Below, piece by piece: positions 1 to 5,730 of a stretch of 6,893 bases of DNA; positions within the stretch are counted from its first letter, which is position 1; each line of letters opens with the position of its first letter. Under the pieces are notes generated by a model. It searched no databases and was not told where the DNA came from. It worked only from the letters and a program-made list of their open reading frames with translations. Both the position numbers and the translations under genes were made by a program. Source of the stretch: Propionibacteriaceae bacterium (GTDB taxonomy: Bacteria > Actinomycetota > Actinomycetes > Propionibacteriales > Propionibacteriaceae); NCBI GenBank assembly GCA_027346035.1, contig DAIESZ010000290.1, forward strand, positions 1 to 6,893, written 5' to 3'.

Positions 1-128
1 GCCCAGGCGAACACCTCGAAAGCGATGATCAGCGCGACCAGGGACACGAGGATTCGCACCCACAGCAGGGAGGTCCACCTGCGGGGGAACCTCAGGCCGA
101 TGAGCGGGGTGTCCGCCCGTTCGCTCAT
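1..128 (-). CDS. N-terminus of a membrane protein, possibly UPF0182 family (partial)
   Basis: Only the first 42 codons are inside the window; the gene continues beyond the left edge. It begins MSERADTPLIGLRFPRR and then has one hydrophobic segment, about residues 22-42, preceded by basic residues, so an inner-membrane protein with a cytoplasmic N-terminus is likely. The ATG overlaps the TGA of the upstream reading frame as ATGA (128-125). There is no clear Shine-Dalgarno sequence, so translation is probably coupled to that frame. In M. tuberculosis the gene downstream of the PDZ protease is the UPF0182 membrane protein Rv3193c, which is why I name that family. The 42 visible residues do not closely match the UPF0182 N-termini I remember, so the family is a guess from position. 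That it is a membrane protein is much safer. Confidence 0.5.
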   Translation of the reverse strand, partial: MSERADTPLIGLRFPRRWTSLLWVRILVSLVALIIAFEVFAW

Positions 129-361
129 GACCGGGGCCCGGACCGGGGTGCGTCGCCCTGCAGGGTGCCGGCGAGGATCCGGGCCAGGGCCGGCACGAGA
201 TCGCGTCCTCCCAACAGTTCGTCGGTATGGGTGCGCACGCGCCCGACGCCGTGGGCGCTGCCGTCACGCAGGACGCCGACCACAACCCTCATGTCCTGCC
301 GCTGCGGATGCGCCGCGACGAGTCGTGCGGCATCCTCGGCGTCGTCGGGAAGTTCACCTTC
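125..361 (-). pseudogene. C-terminal remainder of the PPA1309-family gene, cut off by an in-frame TAA
   Basis: Directly after the TAA at 364-362 the same reading frame stays open for 78 codons and ends at the TGA at 127-125. The encoded sequence is typical of the C-terminal half of PPA1309-family proteins: an acidic start (ELPDD), then AARLVAAHPQRQDMRV, VVGVLRDG, and ending in DLVPALARILAGTLQ. No frameshift separates it from the upstream part; one nonsense codon does. There is no convincing start codon or ribosome-binding site near the beginning of this part; the first ATG is 24 codons in (QDM). It therefore is either untranslated, reached by stop-codon readthrough, or the TAA is a sequencing error. 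Its TGA overlaps the next start codon (ATGA), the coupled arrangement expected of an originally intact gene. Confidence 0.75.
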
Positions 362-706
362 TTAGGTGCTGGGCAGGAAGCTGCGTTCGACGCTCAGCGC
401 GCAGCCCGCGACCGCCTGCGACCACTGGATCCGCTCGAGCGTGGTCTGCAGGTCATCACCCTCGCGGAAGTCCTCCTGCTCGATCGAGGACAACGCGTCG
501 GGGGCGGTCACCGTGAGGTGACCCGCCAGCGCCGGCTCGGCGGCCACCAACTCGTCGGTCCGCACGAGCGCGAACAACCGCGCCGGCTGGTCCCAGCCCA
601 GCCTGCCCACGTGGCGTTCGATCTCGGCCAGGGCCGCGATCAGCGCGTCGTGGGCGGCGTCCGGCTCACTGGCGTGCGTGGGCACGGCGGTGTCGTCACT
701 CAGCAA
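362..706 (-). CDS. PPA1309-family protein, N-terminal part ending at a premature TAA
   Basis: This 114-residue reading frame is the first part of a PPA1309-family protein, a small actinobacterial family of unknown function that I remember as about 180-190 residues long. Recognisable parts are ALAEIERHVGRLGWDQPARLFALV, in two halves around 'LGWDQP' (residues about 27-50), and QWSQAVAGCALSVERSFLP near the end. With the 78 codons after the stop it would reach 193 codons, the normal family length, so this is a truncated product. The start is TTG at 706-704. It is chosen because a full AAGGAGG lies upstream (720-714) with a 7-nt spacer and because the gene then overlaps the protease stop codon by 7 bp. 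No ATG is available there. It is co-transcribed with the PDZ protease. The function is unknown, and whether the truncated protein is stable cannot be told from the sequence. Confidence 0.75.
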   Translation of the reverse strand: MLSDDTAVPTHASEPDAAHDALIAALAEIERHVGRLGWDQPARLFALVRTDELVAAEPALAGHLTVTAPDALSSIEQEDFREGDDLQTTLERIQWSQAVAGCALSVERSFLPST

Positions 707-1749
707 TGCGGGACCTCCTTGGCTGTGTCGGCGGACTTGAGGGCGTTGAGAGCCGAGATCGCGTCGTCGAGCGTGTCGACCTTGACCAACTGGAGTGAGG
801 TCTTGAGCCCCGCGACGTCGGGACAGTTGCCGGCGGGCACCAGGAAGACGGTGGCGTGGGCGGCCGTGGCGCCGGCGATCTTCTCGCGGATGCCACCGAT
901 CGGGCTGACGGTTCCGTCGGCGCTGATCTCCCCCGTTCCGGCCACCGTGCGGTCACCGGCAATGGCGGATTCGGTGATGAGGTCGTAGATCGCGAGGGAG
1001 AACATCAGTCCGGCGCTGGGGCCGACGATGCTCGGGTCGATGCCGTAGGTGGCGTTGGCCTGCAGGTCGTAGCCGACGGCGATGCGGATACCGACGCGCG
1101 GCGTCGGGTTGCCGTCGTTGGACGCGACAGTGGTGATGCTGACGCCGACGGGTGCCCCGTTCCGCTTCACCGTCATCGTGACGGTGTCACCGATCTTGTG
1201 CGCGTCGATCAGCTTGGTGACGTTGGCGATGGTCTGCACCGGCGTGCCGTCGACCTTCTCGATGAGGTCGCCGGGCTGGAGCTTGCCGTTCGCCGGGCCG
1301 GACGTGACCACCGCAGCCACGACGGGCATCTCCTTGACCGGTTGTCCTGCCGCGCGCAGGGCAGCGACAAGCGCGGACTGCTGCGACGTGTCCATCATCC
1401 CGGCTTCCTGCGACTGCACCTGGTCGTTGCTGAGGCTCGGCGGGTAGACGACGTCGCGAGGCAGCACGTCGCGGCTGGGGAGGACGTAGGCGGCCAGCGC
1501 CTCGGGAAGGCTGAGGTAGGAGTCGACGCGGGTGACCGAGACCGTGGTCATGAGCAGCGCACCGGTGGTCGGATACGTCTTCACCCCGTTGACCTGAATG
1601 TTCGGGTGACCGGCCGCGTCGTTGGCGAGCAGATTCACCGTCTCACCGGGCGCCCAGGCCACGAACGGCACATGGAGCACCCCCAGGAGCACGGCGAGGA
1701 TGACGAACGCCACCGCCGAGGTGAGCGCCGTCCAACTCTGTCGGGTCAT
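700..1749 (-). CDS. Membrane-anchored PDZ domain / Lon-type (S16) serine protease
   Basis: This 349-residue protein has one N-terminal membrane segment (about residues 9-31), then an extracytoplasmic region. A PDZ domain follows at about 140-205 (GPANGKLQPGDLIEKVDGTPV), and a Lon-type proteolytic domain to the C-terminus. The S16 catalytic dyad is visible: Ser245 in GPSAGLMFSLAIYD and Lys290 in GGIREKIAGA. It resembles YlbL of Bacillus and Rv3194c of M. tuberculosis, with the protease domain outside the membrane, so it probably cleaves secreted or membrane-associated substrates. Those substrates are not known. The ATG at 1749 is preferred over upstream in-frame starts, because those would put charged, low-complexity sequence before the membrane segment and run into the divergent gene. 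It is the first gene of a minus-strand operon; its TGA at 702-700 overlaps the TTG start of the PPA1309 gene. Confidence 0.9.
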   Translation of the reverse strand: MTRQSWTALTSAVAFVILAVLLGVLHVPFVAWAPGETVNLLANDAAGHPNIQVNGVKTYPTTGALLMTTVSVTRVDSYLSLPEALAAYVLPSRDVLPRDVVYPPSLSNDQVQSQEAGMMDTSQQSALVAALRAAGQPVKEMPVVAAVVTSGPANGKLQPGDLIEKVDGTPVQTIANVTKLIDAHKIGDTVTMTVKRNGAPVGVSITTVASNDGNPTPRVGIRIAVGYDLQANATYGIDPSIVGPSAGLMFSLAIYDLITESAIAGDRTVAGTGEISADGTVSPIGGIREKIAGATAAHATVFLVPAGNCPDVAGLKTSLQLVKVDTLDDAISALNALKSADTAKEVPHC

Positions 1750-1860
1750 CCCGGTGTCCCCGGTCGCCCCGGGCCGGCGTCCAGCGGAATGCCCCCGGAG
1801 GCACGGCCCTGTTCGGTCATGGCCGAAACCATACAACGCGCACCGAAGCAGCCGTCGCCA

Positions 1861-1898
1861 GTCGCGGGTGCGACAAAACCCCGGGGTCGTTCCGGAAC
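1861..1898. promoter_or_regulatory. Cluster of three tandem palindromes in the divergent intergenic region
   Basis: The 200 bp between the divergent start codons at 1749 and 1950 hold three perfect inverted repeats back to back. They are GTCGC-GGGT-GCGAC (1861-1874), ACCCCGGGGT (1878-1887) and GTTCCGGAAC (1889-1898). The position suits an operator or a small structured leader acting on either gene. No regulator is recognised from these sites. A weak minus-strand -10-like TATGGT is at 1833-1828. I found no convincing promoter for the plus-strand gene. Confidence 0.35.
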
Positions 1899-1949
1899 AC
1901 ATCGGCGGGTGGGACGGGACAGCCTTGGATCGTTTGGGACACTGGAGGT

Positions 1950-3332
1950 ATGAGCAATCCCTTCCTCCCCGGCGGCGACGGCGACAGCCCCGACGAGCAG
2001 CTGGCAAACCTGCTGCGCCAGCTCGGCATCAACGTCGGGCCCAACGGCGAGATCGACTTCGCCGCGCTCGTGCAGCAGATGCAGAGCCGGCTCTCGGCGA
2101 TGGGCGGCGGGGAGTCCACCGGCCCTTCGGGGGTGAACTGGGATCGCACCCGCCAGTTCGCCCGACAGGTGACGGCGACCCTGGGCCCCGACCCCACCCC
2201 GTCATCGGTCGACCAGCGTCGCGTGGCCGACGCGGGACGCCTCGCCGACCTGTGGCTCGACAAGGCGAGCGCGGTGCCCGGTCTGCCCACCCAACCGGTT
2301 GCGTGGAGCCGCGCCGAGTGGATCGAGAACACCATGGCCGCGTGGCAGCACATCACCGACCCGATCGCCGCGAGCATGGCCAAGGCGATGGGTGGCCTGT
2401 TGCAGCCCGGTTCCAGTGGGTTGCCACCCGAGTTGGCCGGCCTCAGTTCGATGCTCAGCCCGATGCTCAACCAGATGGCCGGCTCCATGTATTCGATGCA
2501 ACTCGCCCAGGCGCTCGGGCAGTTGTCGATGCAGGTGCTCACCGGCACCGAAATCGGCCTGCAGCTACTGGCCCAACCCCGGGTCGTGGTGCTGCCCGCC
2601 GCGGTCACGGCATTCGGTGAGGGCCTCGATGTCTCAGCCGATGACATCCTTCTCTATCTCACGCTGCGCGAGACCGCGCGCCAGCGCCTGTTCGCCGAGG
2701 CCGGCTGGCTCGCCCCGCAGTTGCTCGCGATGGTCGAGCACTACGCCCGCGAGATCCGCATCGACACCTCGGCGCTCGAGGACGCCGTCGACATCGACGA
2801 CCTCAGCGAACTGACACCCGACAAGCTGCTCGAAGTGTCGGAGAAGCTCAAGGGACGCCTGTTCGAGCCGACCCGCACCGCTGAGCAGGACGCGATCCTG
2901 GCCCGGCTGGAGACGCTGGTGGCCCTCATCGAGGGCTGGGTCGACGAGGTCACCTCGCGGGCGGCCAGGGACTGGATGCCGGCCGAGCCCCAGCTGGCGG
3001 AGATGATCCGCCGTCGGCGCGGCGCGGGCGGCCCCGCAGAGACCGTGTTCCGCACCCTGGTCGGACTCGAACTGCGTCCCCGTCGAGTGCGCGACGCGGC
3101 CGCGCTGTGGGCCGGGCTGCGCGAGGCCCGCGGCATCGACGGCCGCGACGCCCTCTGGGCCCACCCCGACATGGTTCCCGACGCCCGGGCGCTCGATGAC
3201 CCCCAGGCGTTCATCCAGGGCGACAGCGGATCAGCACCGCAGTTCGACGCCATCGACCTCGAACTGCAGCAGCTGCTCAACGGCTCCGAGGGTGACGACC
3301 AGACCGACACCGACGGGCCCCCGAACGGCTGA
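1950..3332 (+). CDS. DUF2342-family 'zinc-dependent metalloprotease' homologue (Rv3195-like), lacking HExxH
   Basis: This 460-residue protein belongs to the actinobacterial DUF2342 family (Rv3195-like), often named zinc-dependent metalloprotease from fold similarity. The N-terminus is Gly/Asp-rich. SRAEWIENTMAAWQ (120-133) and the C-terminal part are family hallmarks; the latter comprises LVALIEGWVDEV (323-334), MIRRRRGAGGPAETVFRTLV, GLELRPRRVRDAAALW and ALWAHPD. The segment where the family has its active-site-like motif reads LRETARQRLFAEAGWL (239-254). I recall REAAH in relatives at this place; here the last residue is Arg, and the only His residues are 134, 264 and 405. A metalloprotease activity is therefore doubtful. 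The ATG at 1950 has GGAGG only 1 nt upstream, which is unusually close, but the MSNPF N-terminus fits the family. No membrane segment or signal peptide is visible. The biological role is unknown. It converges on the YgjP-like gene with an 18-bp gap. Confidence 0.85.
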   Translation: MSNPFLPGGDGDSPDEQLANLLRQLGINVGPNGEIDFAALVQQMQSRLSAMGGGESTGPSGVNWDRTRQFARQVTATLGPDPTPSSVDQRRVADAGRLADLWLDKASAVPGLPTQPVAWSRAEWIENTMAAWQHITDPIAASMAKAMGGLLQPGSSGLPPELAGLSSMLSPMLNQMAGSMYSMQLAQALGQLSMQVLTGTEIGLQLLAQPRVVVLPAAVTAFGEGLDVSADDILLYLTLRETARQRLFAEAGWLAPQLLAMVEHYAREIRIDTSALEDAVDIDDLSELTPDKLLEVSEKLKGRLFEPTRTAEQDAILARLETLVALIEGWVDEVTSRAARDWMPAEPQLAEMIRRRRGAGGPAETVFRTLVGLELRPRRVRDAAALWAGLREARGIDGRDALWAHPDMVPDARALDDPQAFIQGDSGSAPQFDAIDLELQQLLNGSEGDDQTDTDGPPNG

Positions 3333-3350
3333 CCGGCCGGGCAGCGCAAC

Positions 3351-4019
3351 TCAGGCACCGTCGGGCGCCGTGTCGCGCCCGTCGATTGCGCCGTCCCAGT
3401 CGAAGCCCTGGTCGGCCTCGGCGAGGGGGCCGGCCAGCGCCCCTCGCGCGGCGGCGTGACCGGCCGACCAGCCCCGGAGCCAGTTCAGGGCCAGCTCGTG
3501 GTCGGGATGGAGCCGTTCCAGAGCGTGGAATCGGGCCGTGTGGCCCGGCTCGAGCAGGTGCACGAGTTCGTGGAACACGACGGCCTCGACCACGTGCTGC
3601 GGAGCCCGCGCCAGGGCGTCGGAGATGCGGATGCGCCCGGTGTCGATGCTGCACGACCCCCACCGATGGGACATCGTCGACACCCACCGGACGCCGGCCG
3701 GACGCACCTGGCGCCCCGCGACCCGGTCGAGATGGGTGCGGGCGAGGCGGACCGCCAGGGCCTCGAGCCAGTCGTCACCGCGGGTGCGAGGTCGGGCGGC
3801 GGAGCGTGACACCTTTGTCACCAGACCCTCGACGATTCGGCGCTCCTCACCCGGGTCGAGACCGAGGGGCACCATCACGACGACCTGGTCGCCCTCCCAG
3901 CGGGCCTGCGCGGTGCGGCGGCGGCGAGCCGATCGCCTGACCTCGATGTCGGGAACGCCCGGTCGCGCGGGGGACGCCGCCACGGGGGCGCCCGTTCGGC
4001 GGGATGGTCCGGACTCCAT
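3351..4019 (-). CDS. YgjP-like (M48/SprT-type) zinc metallopeptidase domain protein
   Basis: This 222-residue protein carries the YgjP-like metallopeptidase domain (DUF45). The zinc site is HELVH (His150, Glu151, His154) followed by H160 in GHTARFHAL, matching the HExxHxxxxxH...F pattern of the family. Upstream, the conserved RWGSCS motif is present as HRWGSCSIDTGRIRI (118-132). The first 40 residues are basic and Pro/Arg-rich, with IEVRRSARRRRTAQAR leading into the beta-rich N-terminal part. No signal peptide is seen, so it should be cytoplasmic. The E. coli relative is linked to protein quality control; a role here is not shown. The start ATG at 4019 lacks a clear Shine-Dalgarno sequence, so the N-terminus is uncertain. 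It is transcribed against the DUF2342 gene. An inverted repeat (GACTGTC...GACAGTC) sits 8-31 bp upstream. Confidence 0.85.
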   Translation of the reverse strand: MESGPSRRTGAPVAASPARPGVPDIEVRRSARRRRTAQARWEGDQVVVMVPLGLDPGEERRIVEGLVTKVSRSAARPRTRGDDWLEALAVRLARTHLDRVAGRQVRPAGVRWVSTMSHRWGSCSIDTGRIRISDALARAPQHVVEAVVFHELVHLLEPGHTARFHALERLHPDHELALNWLRGWSAGHAAARGALAGPLAEADQGFDWDGAIDGRDTAPDGA

Positions 4020-4026
4020 GAGCCAA

Positions 4027-4053
4027 GACTGTCACGGGCCGCCGACAGTCGGC
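4027..4053. promoter_or_regulatory. Inverted repeats just upstream of the YgjP-like gene
   Basis: Two overlapping symmetric elements lie directly before the minus-strand start at 4019. One is GACTGTC (4027-4033) with GACAGTC (4044-4050), separated by 10 bp. The other is the 13-bp palindrome GCCGACAGTCGGC (4041-4053). They share the right-hand half and so could not both form as RNA hairpins. They could be an operator or a leader structure. No regulator can be named. The rest of 4054-4143 shows nothing I can assign. Confidence 0.3.
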
Positions 4054-4143
4054 TCCGGCGACGGCGCAGTGGGAGGCGATCGGCGTCCCGACCCGCCGCA
4101 GACACCCGCCCGGGGCCGGTGCCCGATCCCCCAGAACAGGCGC

Positions 4144-4173
4144 TTGACCTGAGGATTTGTTTGCCGATAGGTT
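4144..4173 (+). promoter_or_regulatory. Sigma-A-like promoter
   Basis: A -35 element TTGACC (4144-4149) and a -10 element TAGGTT (4168-4173, TAnnnT) are separated by 18 bp. This is the best housekeeping-type promoter in the window. It is followed by the T-rich GTTTTCTC and a predicted start around 4179-4181. It would drive the extended hairpin RNA at 4179-4240 and, if transcription continues, the DUF5679 gene. Confidence 0.6.
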
Positions 4174-4178
4174 TTCTC

Positions 4179-4240
4179 GCGAGGCCCCGGAAGGTCACCG
4201 CGTGCAGGGGAAGGCAAGCGGGCGACACCCGGGGCCTCGC
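4179..4240 (+). ncRNA. Extended hairpin at the 5' end of a predicted transcript: leader element or small RNA (candidate)
   Basis: GCGAGGCCCCGG (4179-4190) pairs perfectly with CCGGGGCCTCGC (4229-4240). The interior can extend the rod: GTC/GAC (4194-4196 with 4224-4226), CCGC/GCGG (4198-4201 with 4218-4221) and TGC/GCA (4203-4205 with 4214-4216), closed by the purine loop AGGGGAAG (4206-4213). The predicted transcription start falls at the foot of the stem. GCCCCGG (4184-4190) could instead pair with CCGGGGC at 4269-4275, giving a mutually exclusive alternative. I do not recognise an Rfam family. It may be a 5' leader of the DUF5679 gene about 170 nt further on, or an independent small RNA. 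Positions 4241-4400 hold no gene I can support. Confidence 0.45.
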
Positions 4241-4411
4241 CGTATGTCCGAGCGCACCTCAGCGCGGCCCGGGGCACGGGCGATCCCTCCCCACACCGGC
4301 ATGTCTTTGTCGGTTGAGCCGGGATTATGCAACAGTTGTCCCCCGTAGCGTGTCTGGGCATCCCAACCTCAGTCGTCCGCCCGGAACGACGCCGACAGCC
4401 AGGAGGAAAGC

Positions 4412-4576
4412 ATGACCGACGAGACCTACAGCGGTGAGTTCTACTGCGTGAAGTGCAAGGCCAAGCGCGAGGCGACCGGTCACGTGGCCGTCAACGACAA
4501 GGGGACCCGCATGGCGAAGGCCACCTGCCCCGAGTGTGGAACCAACCTCAACCGCATCCTCGGCAAGGTCAAGTGA
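4412..4576 (+). CDS. DUF5679-type small zinc-ribbon protein
   Basis: This is a 54-codon gene starting MTDETYSGEFYCVKCK. Two zinc-binding knuckles are visible: Cys12-x2-Cys15 (YCVKC) and Cys39-x2-Cys42 (TCPECGTNL), with a short linker and a Lys-rich C-terminus ending GKVK. The pattern FYCVKCKAKRE...TRMAKATCPECGT matches the DUF5679 family of small actinobacterial proteins, whose function is unknown. A nucleic-acid- or ribosome-associated role is only a guess from the zinc-ribbon fold. AGGAGG (4401-4406) with a 5-nt spacer fixes the start. A strong terminator follows 62 nt after the stop, so it appears to be transcribed alone, with a long structured 5' region. Confidence 0.9.
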   Translation: MTDETYSGEFYCVKCKAKREATGHVAVNDKGTRMAKATCPECGTNLNRILGKVK

Positions 4577-4638
4577 TCCACCGCCGGCGTCACCACGCGG
4601 GCGCACCTCAGACGAGGGGTCACACCCCACGCACTCGT

Positions 4639-4680
4639 TGAGAACGCGAGGCGGGACACCGGTCCCGCCTCGCGTTCTCA
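4639..4680 (+). terminator. 19-bp perfect terminator hairpin after the DUF5679 gene
   Basis: TGAGAACGCGAGGCGGGAC (4639-4657) pairs without mismatch with the arm at 4662-4680 around the loop ACCG. No T-tract follows (TGTTGGGG), which is common for actinobacterial terminators, and the symmetric structure could work in both directions. A smaller hairpin GGGGT-CAC-ACCCC (4616-4628) lies just before it. Confidence 0.8.
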
Positions 4681-4726
4681 TGTTGGGGTGGGCCCACGTC
4701 GTCGCCCTGTCGCGGCCCGCGGGCGG

Positions 4727-4773
4727 TGTTGTCCACCCGCCGGTGATGTTGTCCTGGCGTCCCCGGTGTTGTC
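4727..4773 (+). repeat. Three TGTTGTC direct repeats at an exact 20-bp period
   Basis: TGTTGTC occurs at 4727-4733, 4747-4753 and 4767-4773; the wider consensus is G-R-TGTTGTC. The period is exactly 20 bp, near two turns of B-DNA, so proteins bound to each copy would lie on one helix face. The third copy runs into the palindrome GTCAC-G-GTGAC (4771-4781). The array sits 63-109 bp before the start of the cyclodehydratase-like gene, where an activator or repressor would bind. No promoter boxes were recognised between it and the gene. Confidence 0.55.
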
Positions 4774-4835
4774 ACGGTGACGAGCCACGGCCTCCACCCA
4801 ACTCGATGAGCCACCGCGAGGGCAGGCTCGCGCCC

Positions 4836-5711
4836 ATGACCAGTTCGGTACCTTCCCGTTCACGCCGCCCCCGCACATCTGCCCCCCGCGTCGACGACGA
4901 CGACCGACCCTCGCCCGCCCCCGGAGTCGACGTGATCCGCATCGGCATTCCGACGCCCCGCGTGCGGATTCGGCGCGCCCACCACCATTGGCTGCAGACC
5001 GACGCCGACGAGGTCGCCGCCACGGTTTCCGCCGACCGACTCGAGGAGATCCTGCGCGAGACGGTCCCGAGCGGCGCGTCCGGCATCGACGAAGTCCTCC
5101 TGCTCGGCGACGGTCCCACCGCCGAGGCGATCGGCTCGCTGCTGCTGCGTCTCGACCCGAGGGAGCTTGTGCTCTGTCGTGACCCGTCGCACCCCCGCGA
5201 TCCACCGGCCGATTGGCAGACGGCACTGGCCGCGCAGCGTCCACCTGGGCGGCACCCAGCGCGGTGGTCGCTCGCGCAGCCCGACGACGCCTGGACCCCC
5301 GGGGCGCTCGTGGTGGTGGCGACCGACAGCGCCGAACCCGACCGGGTGCTGCTGCGCCGACTGGTGCGCCGCGGGGCCGACCACGTGGTCGTGCGGATCC
5401 ACCAGGGGGTCGCGATGGTGGGGCCGTGGGTACGGCCCCACCTCACCGCCTGCCTCGAGTGCCACGACCATTGGCTGGCCGGCCACGACCCCGACTACGC
5501 CCTGGTGCTCAACGATCTCGAGCAGCGTCGCGCCGTCGTCGACGAGGCCTCGGTCACCTGGGCGGCGGCCGTCCTCGTGCGGCACCTGACCAGCCCGGAC
5601 GCCGGGCGCGGAGCCCTGGCGGGCCTCATCGAGCTCGCCGACCCGCTGTTCCCCACCCTGCGGACGCTGCCGATCAACCGCCATCCCGGGTGCCGTTGCG
5701 CACGGCCTTGA
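4836..5711 (+). CDS. E1/ThiF-like cyclodehydratase-type protein (TOMM precursor leader peptide-binding family, Rv3196-like)
   Basis: This 291-residue protein resembles the cyclodehydratase-type, E1-like proteins of azole-peptide (TOMM) clusters, which bind a precursor leader peptide and hand it to a YcaO enzyme. A leader-binding-like N-terminal part (about 30-80) precedes a Rossmann-type segment with LLLGDGPTAEAIGSLLL (88-104). The family signature WVRPHLTACLECHDHWLAGHDPDY (198-221, read as two halves) contains Cys206-x2-Cys209, and the C-terminus ends NRHPGCRCARP with Cys286 and Cys288. These four cysteines probably bind zinc. The start at 4836 (MTSSVPS) is chosen over an in-frame ATG at 4806, because GAGGGCAGG lies 9-18 nt upstream of the former and nothing similar precedes the latter. 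The M. tuberculosis syntenic gene would be Rv3196. No YcaO, dehydrogenase or precursor peptide is in the window, so a TOMM function is inference. It converges on whiB7 with a 19-bp gap. Confidence 0.75.
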   Translation: MTSSVPSRSRRPRTSAPRVDDDDRPSPAPGVDVIRIGIPTPRVRIRRAHHHWLQTDADEVAATVSADRLEEILRETVPSGASGIDEVLLLGDGPTAEAIGSLLLRLDPRELVLCRDPSHPRDPPADWQTALAAQRPPGRHPARWSLAQPDDAWTPGALVVVATDSAEPDRVLLRRLVRRGADHVVVRIHQGVAMVGPWVRPHLTACLECHDHWLAGHDPDYALVLNDLEQRRAVVDEASVTWAAAVLVRHLTSPDAGRGALAGLIELADPLFPTLRTLPINRHPGCRCARP

Positions 5712-5730
5712 CCCGAGCGGTCCGAGCCCG

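Noticed and set aside
227..988. Plus-strand open frame of 253 codons over the PPA1309 and protease genes
   Set aside because: It is antisense to two recognisable genes and has no family signature. Its existence follows from GC-rich third positions.
856..1953. Long plus-strand open frame of 365 codons opposite the protease
   Set aside because: It is Gly/Arg/Asp-rich without any recognisable motif and lies entirely over a well-supported gene and its promoter region; it is a product of high GC content.
700..2007. Longer start for the PDZ protease, up to 2007
   Set aside because: The extension would overlap the divergent DUF2342 gene and place low-complexity, Arg- and Cys-rich residues before the membrane segment. 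The ATG at 1749 gives a normal protein.
3333..3350. Terminator between the convergent DUF2342 and YgjP-like genes
   Set aside because: The 18-bp gap contains only a short CCGGCCGG palindrome and no stable hairpin with a tail.
4179..4350. Known RNA classes for the leader: signal recognition particle RNA, 6C RNA, c-di-AMP, TPP or cobalamin riboswitch
   Set aside because: The key conserved sequences I know for these classes are missing. There are no paired C6 loops, no GGAAGCAGC-type loop and no CTGAGA or B12 box.
4252..4611. The 11-bp word GCGCACCTCAG occurs on both sides of the DUF5679 gene (4252-4262 and 4601-4611) and could mark an insertion
   Set aside because: One 11-bp repeat is expected by chance in GC-rich DNA of this length, and there are no transposase or terminal repeats.
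4727..4773. The TGTTGTC repeats as a CRISPR array
   Set aside because: The repeated unit is only 7 bp with 13-bp spacers, and no cas gene is near.
4536..4835. Upstream extension of the E1-like gene starting inside the DUF5679 gene
   Set aside because: It would be read through the 19-bp terminator and the repeat array, and its residues do not look like protein of this family.
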